Source: Rhodanobacter sp. 67-28 (lineage in GTDB: Bacteria > Pseudomonadota > Gammaproteobacteria > Xanthomonadales > Rhodanobacteraceae). Taken from it: a stretch of 64,000 nucleotides of DNA. The stretch is taken from NCBI GenBank assembly GCA_001898415.1, contig MKTU01000026.1:126376-190375 (forward strand). Reading direction: 5' to 3'. Under the pieces are notes generated by a model that saw nothing but the letters and a program-made list of their open reading frames with translations, did not search any database and was not told the DNA's origin. Shown piece after piece: positions 36,462 through 45,797 of the stretch (the first letter of the stretch is position 1; the number at the start of each line of letters is the position of its first letter). The position numbers and the translations under genes are program-made.

Positions 36462-37672
36462 CAAGAATGCGTATTGAAACACGAATGGGCGCGGCCTGCC
36501 GAATCGCCCTGCGCGCCGGTGGCAAGGGCGCGGATGGTTTGCAACAGAGCCTGCCCGGCGGATGTGCAGAACCACGCCGCATGGCCGCGCAAAAAGGTGT
36601 CGTAGGCAACGTCGGCGCTCGCGGTCGATTGCGTGATGGCGTGGAAGTACTCCACTTCGGACAGGGCGAAATCCACGTGCACCAGCGGCAGCAGGTCGGC
36701 CAGCAGTTGCAGGTCGTCGCGGGCGAGTGGGCGGATTTCCCGATAACCCTCGATCAGCGCGCGGGCGATGGACGGATGGATCGCCGCCGCACCGGTATCC
36801 AGCGCCAGCCATGCGACCGCATTGCGCTCGATCGCGGTGGCGAGGTCGAACAGCGCGCAGTTCGCCGCAGCCAGGCCGAAATCGAGCACGGCGGTGATGT
36901 CGGCGTCGTCGCCGCTGCCGCTCCAGCAGAGGTTGGAGACGTGCCAGTCGCCGTGCGTCCACAGCCGTGGTTGCCGGGCCAGCGCTGGCTGCAGGCGCGC
37001 GTGCCAGGGCGCGAGCAGGTCGGCGAACTCGCGCTGCCAGGGCCGGCCGCGCAGGTAATCGGCGAGGCCGGGTCGCTGCGGCAACTGCGATTCCAGTGCC
37101 GCCACCGGATCGGCAGCGGCGATCAGCTCGCTGCGTGCCACCAGAATGTGGGTGCTGCGCTGGGGCGCCGCGTAGTCGGCGCCGGCGTCGTGCAGCCGCG
37201 CCAGCATGCGGCCGGCGCGGTGCGCGTGGAACGGGTTCGGCAATGGCTGCCACGAGACCAGCTCGCGGTACAGGTCGATGCCCGCGGCGCGCCGATGCAC
37301 TTCGTAGACCCAGTCGCCGATGGCGATGGCGGTGTCGCCGTCGGCGTCGCGCAACACGTCGGCCAGCGGCAGTCCGTGCCGGCGCAGGTGCGCGATGTAG
37401 CGGTGTTCCTCCGTCAGCGTGGCGGCCGAGCGCACCCGATGATGATGGCGCTTGACGAACAGCGTGCCGGCTTCGGTGTCGACCAGACAGGCCGCCGAGA
37501 GCGGGCGCGGACTGTGCCAGACGACTCGCCGCAAGGCGCCGGTTTGCGGAAAGCGGCTCAGCGGCACCTGCAGTTCCGGCGCGACGAGAGCCGGCCAGTC
37601 GGGAGCGATATCGTCGCCGGCCAGGCCGTGCACGAGGTGATCGGGGTCTGCAGGGGCGGTCGGCTTTGGCAT
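36461..37672 (-). CDS. APH/aminoglycoside phosphotransferase-fold kinase, possible thiamine-salvage kinase
   Basis: About 403 residues with an intact kinase-like core: Lys74 in FVKRHH, the catalytic loop H240-G-D-W-H-V-S-N247, and the metal-binding D264-F-G. Family members phosphorylate small molecules; thiamine kinase (ThiK/YcfN), homoserine kinase II and choline kinase share this fold. The stop codon abuts the TPP riboswitch of the thiamine-uptake genes. A role in thiamine salvage is therefore plausible, but it is not itself downstream of the riboswitch. The ATG at 37672 is preferred over a GTG two codons earlier. It is divergent from the AEC transporter gene. Confidence 0.8.
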   Translation of the reverse strand: MPKPTAPADPDHLVHGLAGDDIAPDWPALVAPELQVPLSRFPQTGALRRVVWHSPRPLSAACLVDTEAGTLFVKRHHHRVRSAATLTEEHRYIAHLRRHGLPLADVLRDADGDTAIAIGDWVYEVHRRAAGIDLYRELVSWQPLPNPFHAHRAGRMLARLHDAGADYAAPQRSTHILVARSELIAAADPVAALESQLPQRPGLADYLRGRPWQREFADLLAPWHARLQPALARQPRLWTHGDWHVSNLCWSGSGDDADITAVLDFGLAAANCALFDLATAIERNAVAWLALDTGAAAIHPSIARALIEGYREIRPLARDDLQLLADLLPLVHVDFALSEVEYFHAITQSTASADVAYDTFLRGHAAWFCTSAGQALLQTIRALATGAQGDSAGRAHSCFNTHS

Positions 37673-37729
37673 CGGCACGATTATCGCCCAGCCGCTGCGC
37701 CTTTCGGCCGACGGTGTTTTTCGCGTCTA

Positions 37730-38674
37730 ATGACGCTCTTTGCCCGGGTCCGTGCGCATCCCATGAGTGCCTTGCTGCTGCTGTTCGTCTGCCTGCTGCT
37801 CGGCGTCTTGGTGGCGCGTTTCGCGCGGCCGCCGGCGGGCATCGCGCAAGGCATCAACTGGTGGGTGCTGAACGTGGCGCTGGCGGCGCTGGTGCTGGAG
37901 CTGATCCCGAAGCTGAAGTTCAACGCCGACCTGTGGTTCGTGGTGGCCGCGATGTGGCTCACCTTCGGCGGCGCCTGGTTGCTGTTCGGCCTGCTCGGCC
38001 CGCGGCTGGGCTGGTCGCGGCAGCGCACCGGTTCGCTGATCCTGGTGTGCGGGCTGGGCAACACCGCCTACATGGGTTATCCGATGGTGCAGGCGCTGCA
38101 CGGCAAGGCCGGCCTGGCGCTGGCCGTGGTCGCCGATCAGCTGGGCGCGTTTCCGGTGCTGGCGTCGGCGGGCATCGTGGTGGCGTCGCTTTATTCCGGA
38201 CGCACGCCGCAGCTGCGCCCGATGCTGCGCCGCGTGTTTTCGTTTCCGCCGTTCCTGGCCTTGTTGCTGGGCATAGCGGTGGGCCGCCTCGGTGGCTGGC
38301 CGGAGTGGCTCGACGGGGTGTTCGCGCCGATCGGGGCCACGCTGACGCCGCTGGCGCTGTTCTCGGTCGGTTTGCAGTTCAAGTTCCATCCCGGCCAGCG
38401 TCAGCTCGGCGCGGCCGCCTGGGGGTTGGGCTGGAAGCTGCTGCTGGCGCCGCTGCTGTGCTGGCTGATGGGCACGGCGGCGGGCGTGGAGGGCCTGGTG
38501 CTCACGGTGGGCGTGCTGCAGGCGGCGATGGCGCCGATGGTGTCGGCGGCGATCCTGGCCGACGAGTACGAGCTCGACCCGGCGTTGGCCAACACCGTGC
38601 TGGGCGCCGGCATCGTGCTGTCGCTGCTGACCGTCCCGCTGGCCAACTATCTGATGGTCGGCGCGGCGTGGTGA
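37730..38674 (+). CDS. AEC (auxin efflux carrier) family transporter
   Basis: About 314 residues with roughly ten hydrophobic helices. The early SALLLLFVCLLLGVLVARF helix, a central break with GNTAYMGYPMVQAL, and the late LQAAMAPMVSAAILADEYELDPALANTVLGAGIVLSLLTVP are typical of bacterial AEC permeases. These export or exchange organic acids or similar small anions. Substrate unknown. A second in-frame ATG at 37763 would give 303 residues and starts closer to the first helix; neither has a convincing ribosome-binding site. No obvious operon partner. Confidence 0.87.
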   Translation: MTLFARVRAHPMSALLLLFVCLLLGVLVARFARPPAGIAQGINWWVLNVALAALVLELIPKLKFNADLWFVVAAMWLTFGGAWLLFGLLGPRLGWSRQRTGSLILVCGLGNTAYMGYPMVQALHGKAGLALAVVADQLGAFPVLASAGIVVASLYSGRTPQLRPMLRRVFSFPPFLALLLGIAVGRLGGWPEWLDGVFAPIGATLTPLALFSVGLQFKFHPGQRQLGAAAWGLGWKLLLAPLLCWLMGTAAGVEGLVLTVGVLQAAMAPMVSAAILADEYELDPALANTVLGAGIVLSLLTVPLANYLMVGAAW

Positions 38675-38755
38675 GCGACGCGGTGCGGACGCTTGCGTCG
38701 CGGCCGCGCTGCGTCGAGACTGGGCGGGGATTTCCCGGGGGAAGGGGCTCGCGTC

Positions 38756-39346
38756 ATGTCCGGCTTTGAGCTGATACGGCGGATTTTCGGCAACGAACAC
38801 GGCGAGCGTCGTGCGGTGCCGCGCAGTGGCGTGCCCAAGGAAGCGCACATCCTGGTGGTCGACGACTCGCCGACCATTCGCGCGGTGCTGGGCAAGATGC
38901 TCACCCAGGACGGCCACGTGGTGTTCAAGGCGGCCGACGGCGAGAGCGCGATCGAGCTGGCCCGCAACGAATTGCCCGACCTGATTTTCCTGGACATCGT
39001 GATGCCCGGCATGAACGGCTTCGCCGTGCTGCGCGCGTTGCGCCGCGAAGCGCTCACCCACGACATCCCGATCGTGATGATCAGCGGCAACCTGCAGGCC
39101 ACCGAGCAGTTCTACGTGCAGCGATTCGGCGCCGACGACTTCATGAAAAAGCCGTTCGGCCGCGGCGAGGTGTTTGCGCGCCTGCAGCACCTGACCCAGT
39201 CCGGCCGCCTGGTGGTGCGACCGCGCACCAGCGTGCCGGTGGCGGCGGCCGAGCCGGTGCTCAGCGCCGACGAGCAGGCGGCCATTCCGGACATCGCCAT
39301 GCCCGATCCGCAGGACCTGGTGCCGCCTCCGGGCGAAACGAACTGA
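38756..39346 (+). CDS. Single-receiver response regulator with C-terminal tail, paralogue 1
   Basis: A 196-residue protein. A CheY-like receiver (about residues 31-150) has the acidic pocket D36-D37, phosphoacceptor D80 in IFLDIVMPGMNG, S110 and K132 in FMKKPF. No DNA-binding domain follows; instead there is a 40-residue Pro/Ala-rich tail with AIPDIAMPD near residues 176-184. The receiver is most like PilG/PilH-type regulators of twitching and chemotaxis-like systems. The start at 38756 is supported by a strong GGGGAAGGGG region upstream. hslR starts five bases after its stop, and a close paralogue follows hslR. Confidence 0.85.
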   Translation: MSGFELIRRIFGNEHGERRAVPRSGVPKEAHILVVDDSPTIRAVLGKMLTQDGHVVFKAADGESAIELARNELPDLIFLDIVMPGMNGFAVLRALRREALTHDIPIVMISGNLQATEQFYVQRFGADDFMKKPFGRGEVFARLQHLTQSGRLVVRPRTSVPVAAAEPVLSADEQAAIPDIAMPDPQDLVPPPGETN

Positions 39347-39351
39347 ACGGC

Positions 39352-39744
39352 ATGCCCGAGGAACGCGGCGAGCTGCGTCTCGACATCTGGCTGTGGGCGG
39401 CACGCTTCTTCAAGACCCGTGGCCTCGCCCGCGCGGCGATCGAGGCCGGGCGCGTGGAACTCGATGGCGCGCGCTGCAAGCCTTCCCGCGCCGTGCGTGT
39501 CGGCGATCGAATGCAGGTCAATCGCGGGCACGAGCGACTGGAACTGGACGTGCTCGCGCTGGCCTGGCGGCGCGGGCCGGCCAGCGAGGCGCAATGGCTG
39601 TATCGGGAAACCGAAGCCAGCCGCGAGGCCGCCGAGGTATTGCGCGAACAGCGTCGCCTGAGCGGCGCGGCACTCGATCATCCGGCACATCGACCCGACA
39701 AGCAGGCGCGCCGGCAATTGCGAAAGATCAAGGACTTGCGCTGA
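39352..39744 (+). CDS. hslR: Ribosome-associated heat shock protein Hsp15 (S4 domain)
   Basis: A 130-residue protein. It starts with the S4 RNA-binding domain LRLDIWLWAARFFKTRGLARAAIEAGRVELDG (residues 8-40 in part), followed by RAVRVGDRMQV, and ends with a basic tail (DKQARRQLRKIKDLR). Hsp15 binds free 50S subunits carrying nascent chains and helps rescue stalled complexes. Length and motifs are standard. It lies between two paralogous response regulator genes, only five bases after the first, so it is probably co-transcribed with it. Confidence 0.92.
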   Translation: MPEERGELRLDIWLWAARFFKTRGLARAAIEAGRVELDGARCKPSRAVRVGDRMQVNRGHERLELDVLALAWRRGPASEAQWLYRETEASREAAEVLREQRRLSGAALDHPAHRPDKQARRQLRKIKDLR

Positions 39745-39854
39745 CAAGTTCAGGCTGAGTACTGCGTCGCACATTGCCGGGCGGGTCTGCGCGAGCATGC
39801 ACTCGTATCCACGAGTGCGCCCCGCGCGCACCACTCACGACCCGGGGAGAAGGC

Positions 39855-40466
39855 ATGGACGGACTGGCACGCATCAGTGGCATCGGCTTCATCAAGCGCC
39901 TGCTGGGCGGGCATGCGGTCGAGCCGCAACACGTGCAGACCACGCAGGGCGCGCGCATGCTGGTAGTGGACGATTCGCCCACGATCTGCGCCGTGCTCGG
40001 CAAGATGCTCAGCCAGGATGGCTACCACCCGTTGAAGGCGGCCGACGGCGCGGCGGCGATCGAGCTGGCGCGCAGCGAGTTGCCGGCGCTGATCTTCCTC
40101 GACGTGGTGATGCCCGGCATGAACGGTTTCAGCGTGCTGCGCGCGCTGCGCCACGATCCGGCCACGCGCGACATCCCGATCATCATGATCAGCGGCAACC
40201 AGCAGGCCACCGAGCAGTTCTACCTGCAGCGTTACGGTGCGGACGACTTCATGAAAAAGCCGTTCGACCGCGACGACGTGTACGAGCGCATCGGCAGCCT
40301 GGTGGCCGCCGGGCGGTTGCCCGCCCGCGATACCTCGGTGGCGGAGAACACGCTGCTGTCTGCCTTGTCGGCGGAGGCGCTGGACGGCATTCCCGACATC
40401 GCCATGCCCGATGCCGGGACGCCGGGAACGACCGAGGCGCCGCTGCCGCTGCATCGCGTGGCTTGA
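39855..40466 (+). CDS. Single-receiver response regulator with C-terminal tail, paralogue 2
   Basis: A 203-residue paralogue of the regulator two genes upstream. The receiver has D39-D40, phosphoacceptor D83 in IFLDVVMPGMNG, S113, and K134-K135 in FMKKPF. The C-terminal tail contains the same IPDIAMPD motif (residues 179-186) followed by a Pro/Thr-rich end. There is no output DNA-binding domain, so action by protein contact is likely. The start at 39855 has a GGGGAGAAGG ribosome-binding site. It converges with mutS, with 12 bases between stop codons and no terminator in between. Confidence 0.85.
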   Translation: MDGLARISGIGFIKRLLGGHAVEPQHVQTTQGARMLVVDDSPTICAVLGKMLSQDGYHPLKAADGAAAIELARSELPALIFLDVVMPGMNGFSVLRALRHDPATRDIPIIMISGNQQATEQFYLQRYGADDFMKKPFDRDDVYERIGSLVAAGRLPARDTSVAENTLLSALSAEALDGIPDIAMPDAGTPGTTEAPLPLHRVA

Positions 40467-40478
40467 CAGCGCGCCGGC

Positions 40479-43067
40479 TCAGTCCAGCGATTTCAGCCGG
40501 TACAGGGCTTCCAGCGCCTCGCGCGGCGTCAGCGTATCCGGATCGATGCGTTCCAGCTCGCGCTGGGCGGCCGAGGGTTGCGCCGGCGCAAACAATCCCA
40601 GTTGCGGCGAAACTTCAGCGGAGGGCGCTGCGCTGGCGTGCCGGTGCATGCCGCGTTCGAGTTCGGCCAGCGTGCGCTTCGCATCGGCGATCACCGATTT
40701 CGGCAGGCCGGCCAGCGCGGCCACCTGGAGACCGAAGCTGCGGTTGGCCGGGCCGTCCTTCACCGCGTGCATGAACACCAGCTGCTCGCCGCGCTTCTGG
40801 TCGTGCAGCTCGACCGCATCCAGGTGCACGTTGGCGATCGCCGGGAACTCGCCGGCCAGTTCGGTCAGCTCGAAATAATGCGTGGCGAACAAGGTGTACG
40901 CGCGGCAGTGCCGCGCCAGGTGCACGGCGGCGGCGCGGGCCAGCGCCAGACCGTCGTAGGTGCTGGTGCCGCGGCCGACCTCGTCCATCAGCACGAGGCT
41001 GTCGGCGGTGGCGTTGTGCAGGATGTTCGCCGTCTCGCTCATCTCCACCATGAAGGTGGACTGGCCACGCGAAAGATCGTCGCCGGCGCCGATGCGGGTG
41101 AAGATGCGGTCGATCGGGCCGATCACCGCGCTGGCCGCCGGCACGTAGCTGCCGATGTGCGCAAGCAGCACGATCAGCGCGTTCTGGCGCATGTAGGTGG
41201 ACTTGCCGCCCATGTTCGGGCCGGTGATCACCAGCATGCGGCGGGTGTCGTCGAGCCTGAGGTCGTTCGGCTCGAACGGCTCGTCGCGGACCTTCTCGAC
41301 CACCGGGTGGCGGCCGCGCTCGATCGCGATGCCCGGTTCGTCGGTGAGCTGCGGGGCGCTCCAGTCGAGCGCTTCGGCGCGCTCGGCCAGGGTGGCCAGC
41401 ACGTCCAGTTCGGCCATCGCGGCGGCGGCGATTTTCAGCGGTTCGAGTTTCTCGGTGAGCGTGTCGAGCAGCGCCTCGTACAGCGCGCGCTCGCGCATCA
41501 GCGAGCGTTCCTTCGCCGACAGCACCTTGTCCTCGAACGCCTTCAGTTCCTCGGTGATGTAGCGCTCGGCGTTCTTGGTGGTCTGCCGGCGCGTGTAATG
41601 CGTGGGCGCCTTGTCCGACTGCGCGCGGCTGATCTCGATGTAGTAGCCGTGCACGCGGTTGTAGCCGACCTTGAGCGTGCTGATGCCGCTGGCCGCTTTC
41701 TCGCGTTCCTCCAGCTCGACCAGGTACTGGTCGGCATGGGTGGACAGGCGGCGCAGTTCGTCGAGTTCCGCGTCGTAGCCGTCGGCCACCACGCCGCCGT
41801 CGCGCTGCAGTACCGGCGGTTGCTCGACGATGGCGTGGGCGAGCAGGGTGGCGGTGTCCGCGTGGTCGCCGATGCGTTCGACCAGGGCATGCAGCAGCGG
41901 GCTGTCCAGGCCGTCGATGCGCTGCTGCAACTCCGGTGCAGCCAGCAAGCCGTCGCGCAGGGTCGAAAGATCGCGCGGGCGCGCCGAGCGCAGCGCCACG
42001 CGGGCGAGGATGCGTTCGAGATCGCCGATGCCGCGCAACTGCTCGCGCAGGGGTGCGCCGCGGCGGCTGTCGATCAGCATGCCGATCGCCTGATGGCGCC
42101 GGCGCAGCACGTCGTGCGAGCGCAGCGGGCGGTTCAGCCAGCGGCGCAGCGCTCGCGCGCCCATCGGCGTCACGGTTTCGTCGAGCACGCCGAGCAAGGT
42201 GTGTTCGGTGCGCCCGCTCGGGTGGGTGTCCAGCTCCAGGTTGCGCCGCGTGGCCGCGTCCAGCGCGATCGTCTCGCTGGCACTTTCCACGGCCATGCCG
42301 GTGAGGTGCGGCAGCGCGCTCTTCTGGGTTTCCTCGAGGTAGCCGAGCAAACAACCGGCGGCGGCCACGGCCAGCGGCAGCTTGTCCACGCCGAAACCGC
42401 CGAGGTCGTGGGTGCCGAAGAAACGGTTCAGTTCGCGCTGCGCCGCGTCGCTGTCGAAATGCCACGGCGGACGCTTGCGCAGGCCGGGCAGGGCGCTGAC
42501 CAGCTTCGGCCAGGCCACGTCTTCGCCGACCAGGGTCTCGGCCGGCTGCAACCGTGCCAGCTCGGCGGCCAGCGCCTCGGCGCTGGGCACTTCGCTGAGC
42601 AGGAAACGGCCGCTGGAAAGATCGACCCAGGCCAGCCCGTAATCGCCGCGCGCGCCGGCGGCGATCGCCAGCAGCAGGTTGTCGCGGCGTTCCTCCAGCA
42701 GCGCGGCATCGGTCACCGTGCCGGGGGTGACCACGCGCACCACCTTGCGCTCGACGATGCCCTTGGCCAGTGCCGGGTCACCCATCTGCTCGCAGATCGC
42801 CACCGACTCGCCCAGGCGCACCAGCCGCGCCAGGTAGTTCTCCGCCGCGTGGTATGGCACGCCGGCCATCGGGATCGGCGCACCGGCCGATTGCCCGCGC
42901 TGGGTCAGCGTGATGTCGAGCAGCCGCGCCGCCTTGCGCGCATCGTCGTAGAACAGCTCGTAGAAATCGCCCATGCGGAAGAACAGCAGCACGTCCGGGT
43001 GCTCGGCCTTGGCGGCGAGGTACTGGCGCATGAACGGGGTGTGCTTGGCGTGGTCGTCGTGACTCAT
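40479..43067 (-). CDS. mutS: DNA mismatch repair protein MutS
   Basis: An 862-residue MutS. The N-terminal mismatch-recognition domain carries the F-x-E motif context ([17 protein letters not shown]). Connector, lever and clamp regions follow, then the ABC-type ATPase with Walker [10 protein letters not shown] at residues 616-624, [17 protein letters not shown] and ATHYFELT. A short helical C-terminal dimerisation segment ends in LYRLKSLD. The ATG at 43067 gives the standard start; upstream in-frame sequence is low-complexity. It recognises base mismatches and short loops and recruits MutL. Confidence 0.97.
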   Translation of the reverse strand: MSHDDHAKHTPFMRQYLAAKAEHPDVLLFFRMGDFYELFYDDARKAARLLDITLTQRGQSAGAPIPMAGVPYHAAENYLARLVRLGESVAICEQMGDPALAKGIVERKVVRVVTPGTVTDAALLEERRDNLLLAIAAGARGDYGLAWVDLSSGRFLLSEVPSAEALAAELARLQPAETLVGEDVAWPKLVSALPGLRKRPPWHFDSDAAQRELNRFFGTHDLGGFGVDKLPLAVAAAGCLLGYLEETQKSALPHLTGMAVESASETIALDAATRRNLELDTHPSGRTEHTLLGVLDETVTPMGARALRRWLNRPLRSHDVLRRRHQAIGMLIDSRRGAPLREQLRGIGDLERILARVALRSARPRDLSTLRDGLLAAPELQQRIDGLDSPLLHALVERIGDHADTATLLAHAIVEQPPVLQRDGGVVADGYDAELDELRRLSTHADQYLVELEEREKAASGISTLKVGYNRVHGYYIEISRAQSDKAPTHYTRRQTTKNAERYITEELKAFEDKVLSAKERSLMRERALYEALLDTLTEKLEPLKIAAAAMAELDVLATLAERAEALDWSAPQLTDEPGIAIERGRHPVVEKVRDEPFEPNDLRLDDTRRMLVITGPNMGGKSTYMRQNALIVLLAHIGSYVPAASAVIGPIDRIFTRIGAGDDLSRGQSTFMVEMSETANILHNATADSLVLMDEVGRGTSTYDGLALARAAAVHLARHCRAYTLFATHYFELTELAGEFPAIANVHLDAVELHDQKRGEQLVFMHAVKDGPANRSFGLQVAALAGLPKSVIADAKRTLAELERGMHRHASAAPSAEVSPQLGLFAPAQPSAAQRELERIDPDTLTPREALEALYRLKSLD

Positions 43068-43224
43068 GCAATCGGATCTGGAAGGGGAGCAGGCGCCCGG
43101 CCGGCGACATGCCCGCGGCCGGATTCCGGGGCGCGAGTCTGGCACGGAGTTCGTGCCCATGGTAACGGCGTGCGTGATCCCGCGCTGCGACTGCCGGTGA
43201 ACACGCCGGTGCGGGCGGCGAGAT

Positions 43225-44412
43225 TCAGGTCGGCAGGTCGGTGCTGCGCTGGACGCGCGGCGGTGCGTCGTGTTGCGCGCCCTCACCGCTGCGCTGGCGC
43301 ATGCGCGAAGGACGCCGCGCGGGCATGCCCGGGCCGGCGAGCACGCGCGAGGCCATCCGCGGCGATGGCTGTTCCATCTCCCGCCGCCGACCCAGGCAAG
43401 CGGTGAACAGCGCATACATGGCCAGCAGCACGACGAAGGCCACCGCGTTGGCCAGCGCGCCGGCAAGCTGGTGGATGACGTGGCCCAGCACCGGCATGAT
43501 CGCGGCGAACGCCACCAGGCAGATCAGCGTGTCGCGTGGCTTCAGGCCTGCATCCATCAGCAGGTGATGGATGTGGCCGCGATCGGCGGTGAACGGGGAC
43601 TCGCCCCGGTGCAGGCGGCGGAACATCACGGTCAAAGTGTCGAACACGGGTAGCGCCACGCACCACAGCACCAGCCCGGGCGAGAGCTGCCGCGACTGGC
43701 CCTGGCTCATGCCGATCAGCGACCAGGCCAGCAGGTAGCCCAGCATGACGCTGCCGGCATCGCCCAGGAACACCTTGCCGACGCGTCCGAACAGACCCAG
43801 GTTGGCCGCCAGATACGGCACCAGTGCGGCAGCGATCACCGCCACCGCGGCGAACTGCAGGTTCGATCCGGTGTGGCGGCCGAGCAGCTCGATGCCACCG
43901 GCGGCGACCAGGGCCAGGCAGCCGGCCAATCCGTCGATGCCGTCGATGAGGTTGAACGCATTCAGCAGGCCGATCACCGCGACCACGGTGAACGGTATCC
44001 CCAGCCAGCCGAGCGTGAGCTCGTGGCCATGCACCATGCCCAGCGAACGGATGTAGACGCCCGAGCTGATGACCACGATGGCGATGGCGGCCAGCTCGGT
44101 GACCACGCGCACCCACACGCGCAGGTCGAGCAGGTCGTCGGCCACGCCGACCACCACCAGCATCAGCGTGGTCCAGATCACGGCGTCCTCGAACGGGGTG
44201 AATACATCCGCGTGCCACCACCCGGCCAGCATGCCGATGGCGATGGCCAGGCCGCCGACCAGCGGCGTGTCGAAGGCGTGCCGCTTGCGACCCTGGTCCG
44301 GGTAATCGACCAGGCCCAGGCGGCGACCGAGCGGCAGCAGTGCCATCAGCGAGACAGCCGACACGCCGGTGGCGATCGCGCAGCTTTCGAGTATCCGCGG
44401 GTCGAAGGTCAT
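43225..44412 (-). CDS. WecA-like polyprenyl-phosphate sugar-1-phosphate transferase
   Basis: A 395-residue, about eleven-helix membrane enzyme of the MraY/WecA family. The catalytic motifs are present: D92-D93 (ADDLLDLR), N154-LIDGIDG, FLGDAGS at 215-221, and the HIHH sugar-nucleotide motif at 280-283. It transfers GlcNAc-1-phosphate or a similar sugar phosphate to undecaprenyl phosphate, the first step of polysaccharide repeat-unit assembly. The C-terminus has an extra hydrophilic tail of about 60 residues rich in Arg, Pro and Ser beyond the last helix, which is not typical. It follows the export lipoprotein gene, separated by a 12-base-pair hairpin. Confidence 0.92.
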   Translation of the reverse strand: MTFDPRILESCAIATGVSAVSLMALLPLGRRLGLVDYPDQGRKRHAFDTPLVGGLAIAIGMLAGWWHADVFTPFEDAVIWTTLMLVVVGVADDLLDLRVWVRVVTELAAIAIVVISSGVYIRSLGMVHGHELTLGWLGIPFTVVAVIGLLNAFNLIDGIDGLAGCLALVAAGGIELLGRHTGSNLQFAAVAVIAAALVPYLAANLGLFGRVGKVFLGDAGSVMLGYLLAWSLIGMSQGQSRQLSPGLVLWCVALPVFDTLTVMFRRLHRGESPFTADRGHIHHLLMDAGLKPRDTLICLVAFAAIMPVLGHVIHQLAGALANAVAFVVLLAMYALFTACLGRRREMEQPSPRMASRVLAGPGMPARRPSRMRQRSGEGAQHDAPPRVQRSTDLPT

Positions 44413-44547
44413 GGCAATCCTGCTTGTTCTTCGCGTCGCCGGCAGCCTCGATGCTTTCGCAAGCCCGGGTCGCTGCATCGTTCGGTGACGCTGCTCGGCC
44501 TGTTCGAGATGCCACACGAACGGCTCGGTGGAGGGGCATGCCGCATC

Positions 44548-44577
44548 GGCGAAGGGTCGACTCCGCGACCCTTCGCC
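44548..44577 (-). terminator. Strong hairpin between the export lipoprotein and WecA-like genes
   Basis: GGCGAAGGGTCG (44548-44559) pairs perfectly with CGACCCTTCGCC (44566-44577) across a six-base loop. There is no T run on either side. It could partly terminate transcription, or stabilise the upstream message so that the abundant export protein is made in excess of the transferase. Inference from position. Confidence 0.45.
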
Positions 44578-44588
44578 GCCCAGCCCGG

Positions 44589-45797
44589 TCATTTGCTGTT
44601 GTTGAGGTAGTACTGGCTGGACGCCGTGGCGCTCAGCGCGCTGGTGAGCGGCAACAACTGGCTGGTGAAGCGATTCCAGCGAGTGATGCCGGCCGCGCTG
44701 GCGAACACCACGTCGCCCGGTTGCACCTTGAAACTGTCGGCCAGCGCGAACGCGGCAGGCGATTTCGCATCCAGCTCGTACACGGTCGGCCGCTGGTTGG
44801 GGTCCTCCTTGTGCAGCGCGCCGCGCACCACGTAGACCATGCCTCTGGAGGTGGTCTCGTTGAGGCCGCCGGCCTGTCCCAGCGCCTGGGTCAGGGTGAG
44901 GTTCGAGGTGTTGAAGCGCAGCGCCTGCGGGCGCAGCACTTCGCCCATCACGTAGACCTCCTGGTCGAAGTTGAACGGCACGAACACGCGGTCGCCCGGG
45001 CGCAGGTAGATCTTGCGGGCCAGCGCCTTGCCGTCGTGCGACGGGCTCAGGTCGAGGTGGTAGGACTCGTCTCCGCGCGTCAGCACCACGTTGGAGAGGT
45101 CGGCATTCTTGCTGTCCACGCCGCCCGCCACGCCGATCGCCTCGCCCAGCGTCAGCGGCACCGTGGTCACCGGCTGCGCGCCGGCCTTGACGAAGGCGCC
45201 TTCCAGCACCACGCGCTGGCTGCCGTAGCCGGCGACGCTCACGTCCACCAGCGGCGCCCGGATGAAGTGCGACAGCCCCGAGGTGATCGCCTGGCGCGCC
45301 TGCTCGATGGTCATGCCGGCCACCTTCACCACGCCGGCGTAGGGGAAATACAAGGTGCCGTCGGGCCGCACCAGCCGCTCGTTGGCGGCGGTTTCCTGCT
45401 GTTGGCCGGCGGGCGAGGTCAGCTCCGGGTGGTCCCACACGGTGATGTGCAGGGTGTCGCCGGGGCCGATCCGGTAGCCTTCCGGGCGATAGTCCAGCAG
45501 CGCCGGCGGCAGCGCCGAGGTCGTGTCGGCCGCCGCGTTCTGCTGCTGCGTCTGGACCAGGCTCGGCGTGATCGGCACCAGCGTCACGTAGCTGTTTTCG
45601 CCGCCGAGCGAGCTCTTCGACATCGACTGCCCCGGCGCCCAGACGCAGCCGGCGAGCGATGCCACCAGCAGCATGCCGGCCACGCTGCGCATCGACGCCG
45701 CGGCGCGCGCCCTGCCGCGCTTGCCCTGCGGGCGGATGTCGTTGCGGACCTCGCGGCGGGGCATCGTCGGAACTGCAGCAAGCGCACCTCGGTTCAT
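44589..45797 (-). CDS. Wza/GumB-type polysaccharide export outer-membrane lipoprotein
   Basis: A 402-residue protein with the polysaccharide export (PES) domain (YRIGPGDTLHITVWDHPEL; RLVRPDGTLYFPYAGVVKVAG) and two SLBB-like repeats (LEGAFVKAGAQPVTTVPLTLGEAIGVAGG; VMGEVLRPQALRF). A lipobox LAGC follows a hydrophobic stretch. It should form the outer-membrane channel for the exopolysaccharide. The start at 45797 is decided by a clear AGGAG nine bases upstream. An ATG at 45692 would give a conventional signal peptide but has no ribosome-binding site. The chosen start yields an unusually long, Arg-rich n-region of about 35 residues. Confidence 0.9.
   Translation of the reverse strand: MNRGALAAVPTMPRREVRNDIRPQGKRGRARAAASMRSVAGMLLVASLAGCVWAPGQSMSKSSLGGENSYVTLVPITPSLVQTQQQNAAADTTSALPPALLDYRPEGYRIGPGDTLHITVWDHPELTSPAGQQQETAANERLVRPDGTLYFPYAGVVKVAGMTIEQARQAITSGLSHFIRAPLVDVSVAGYGSQRVVLEGAFVKAGAQPVTTVPLTLGEAIGVAGGVDSKNADLSNVVLTRGDESYHLDLSPSHDGKALARKIYLRPGDRVFVPFNFDQEVYVMGEVLRPQALRFNTSNLTLTQALGQAGGLNETTSRGMVYVVRGALHKEDPNQRPTVYELDAKSPAAFALADSFKVQPGDVVFASAAGITRWNRFTSQLLPLTSALSATASSQYYLNNSK

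Noticed and set aside
40578-43406. A 942-residue frame antisense to mutS, and similar long antisense frames opposite tssE/tssF (2926-5433) and the Wzc-like kinase gene (46331-48697).
   Set aside because: The opposite strands encode clear family members. The antisense products show only biased composition and no domains.
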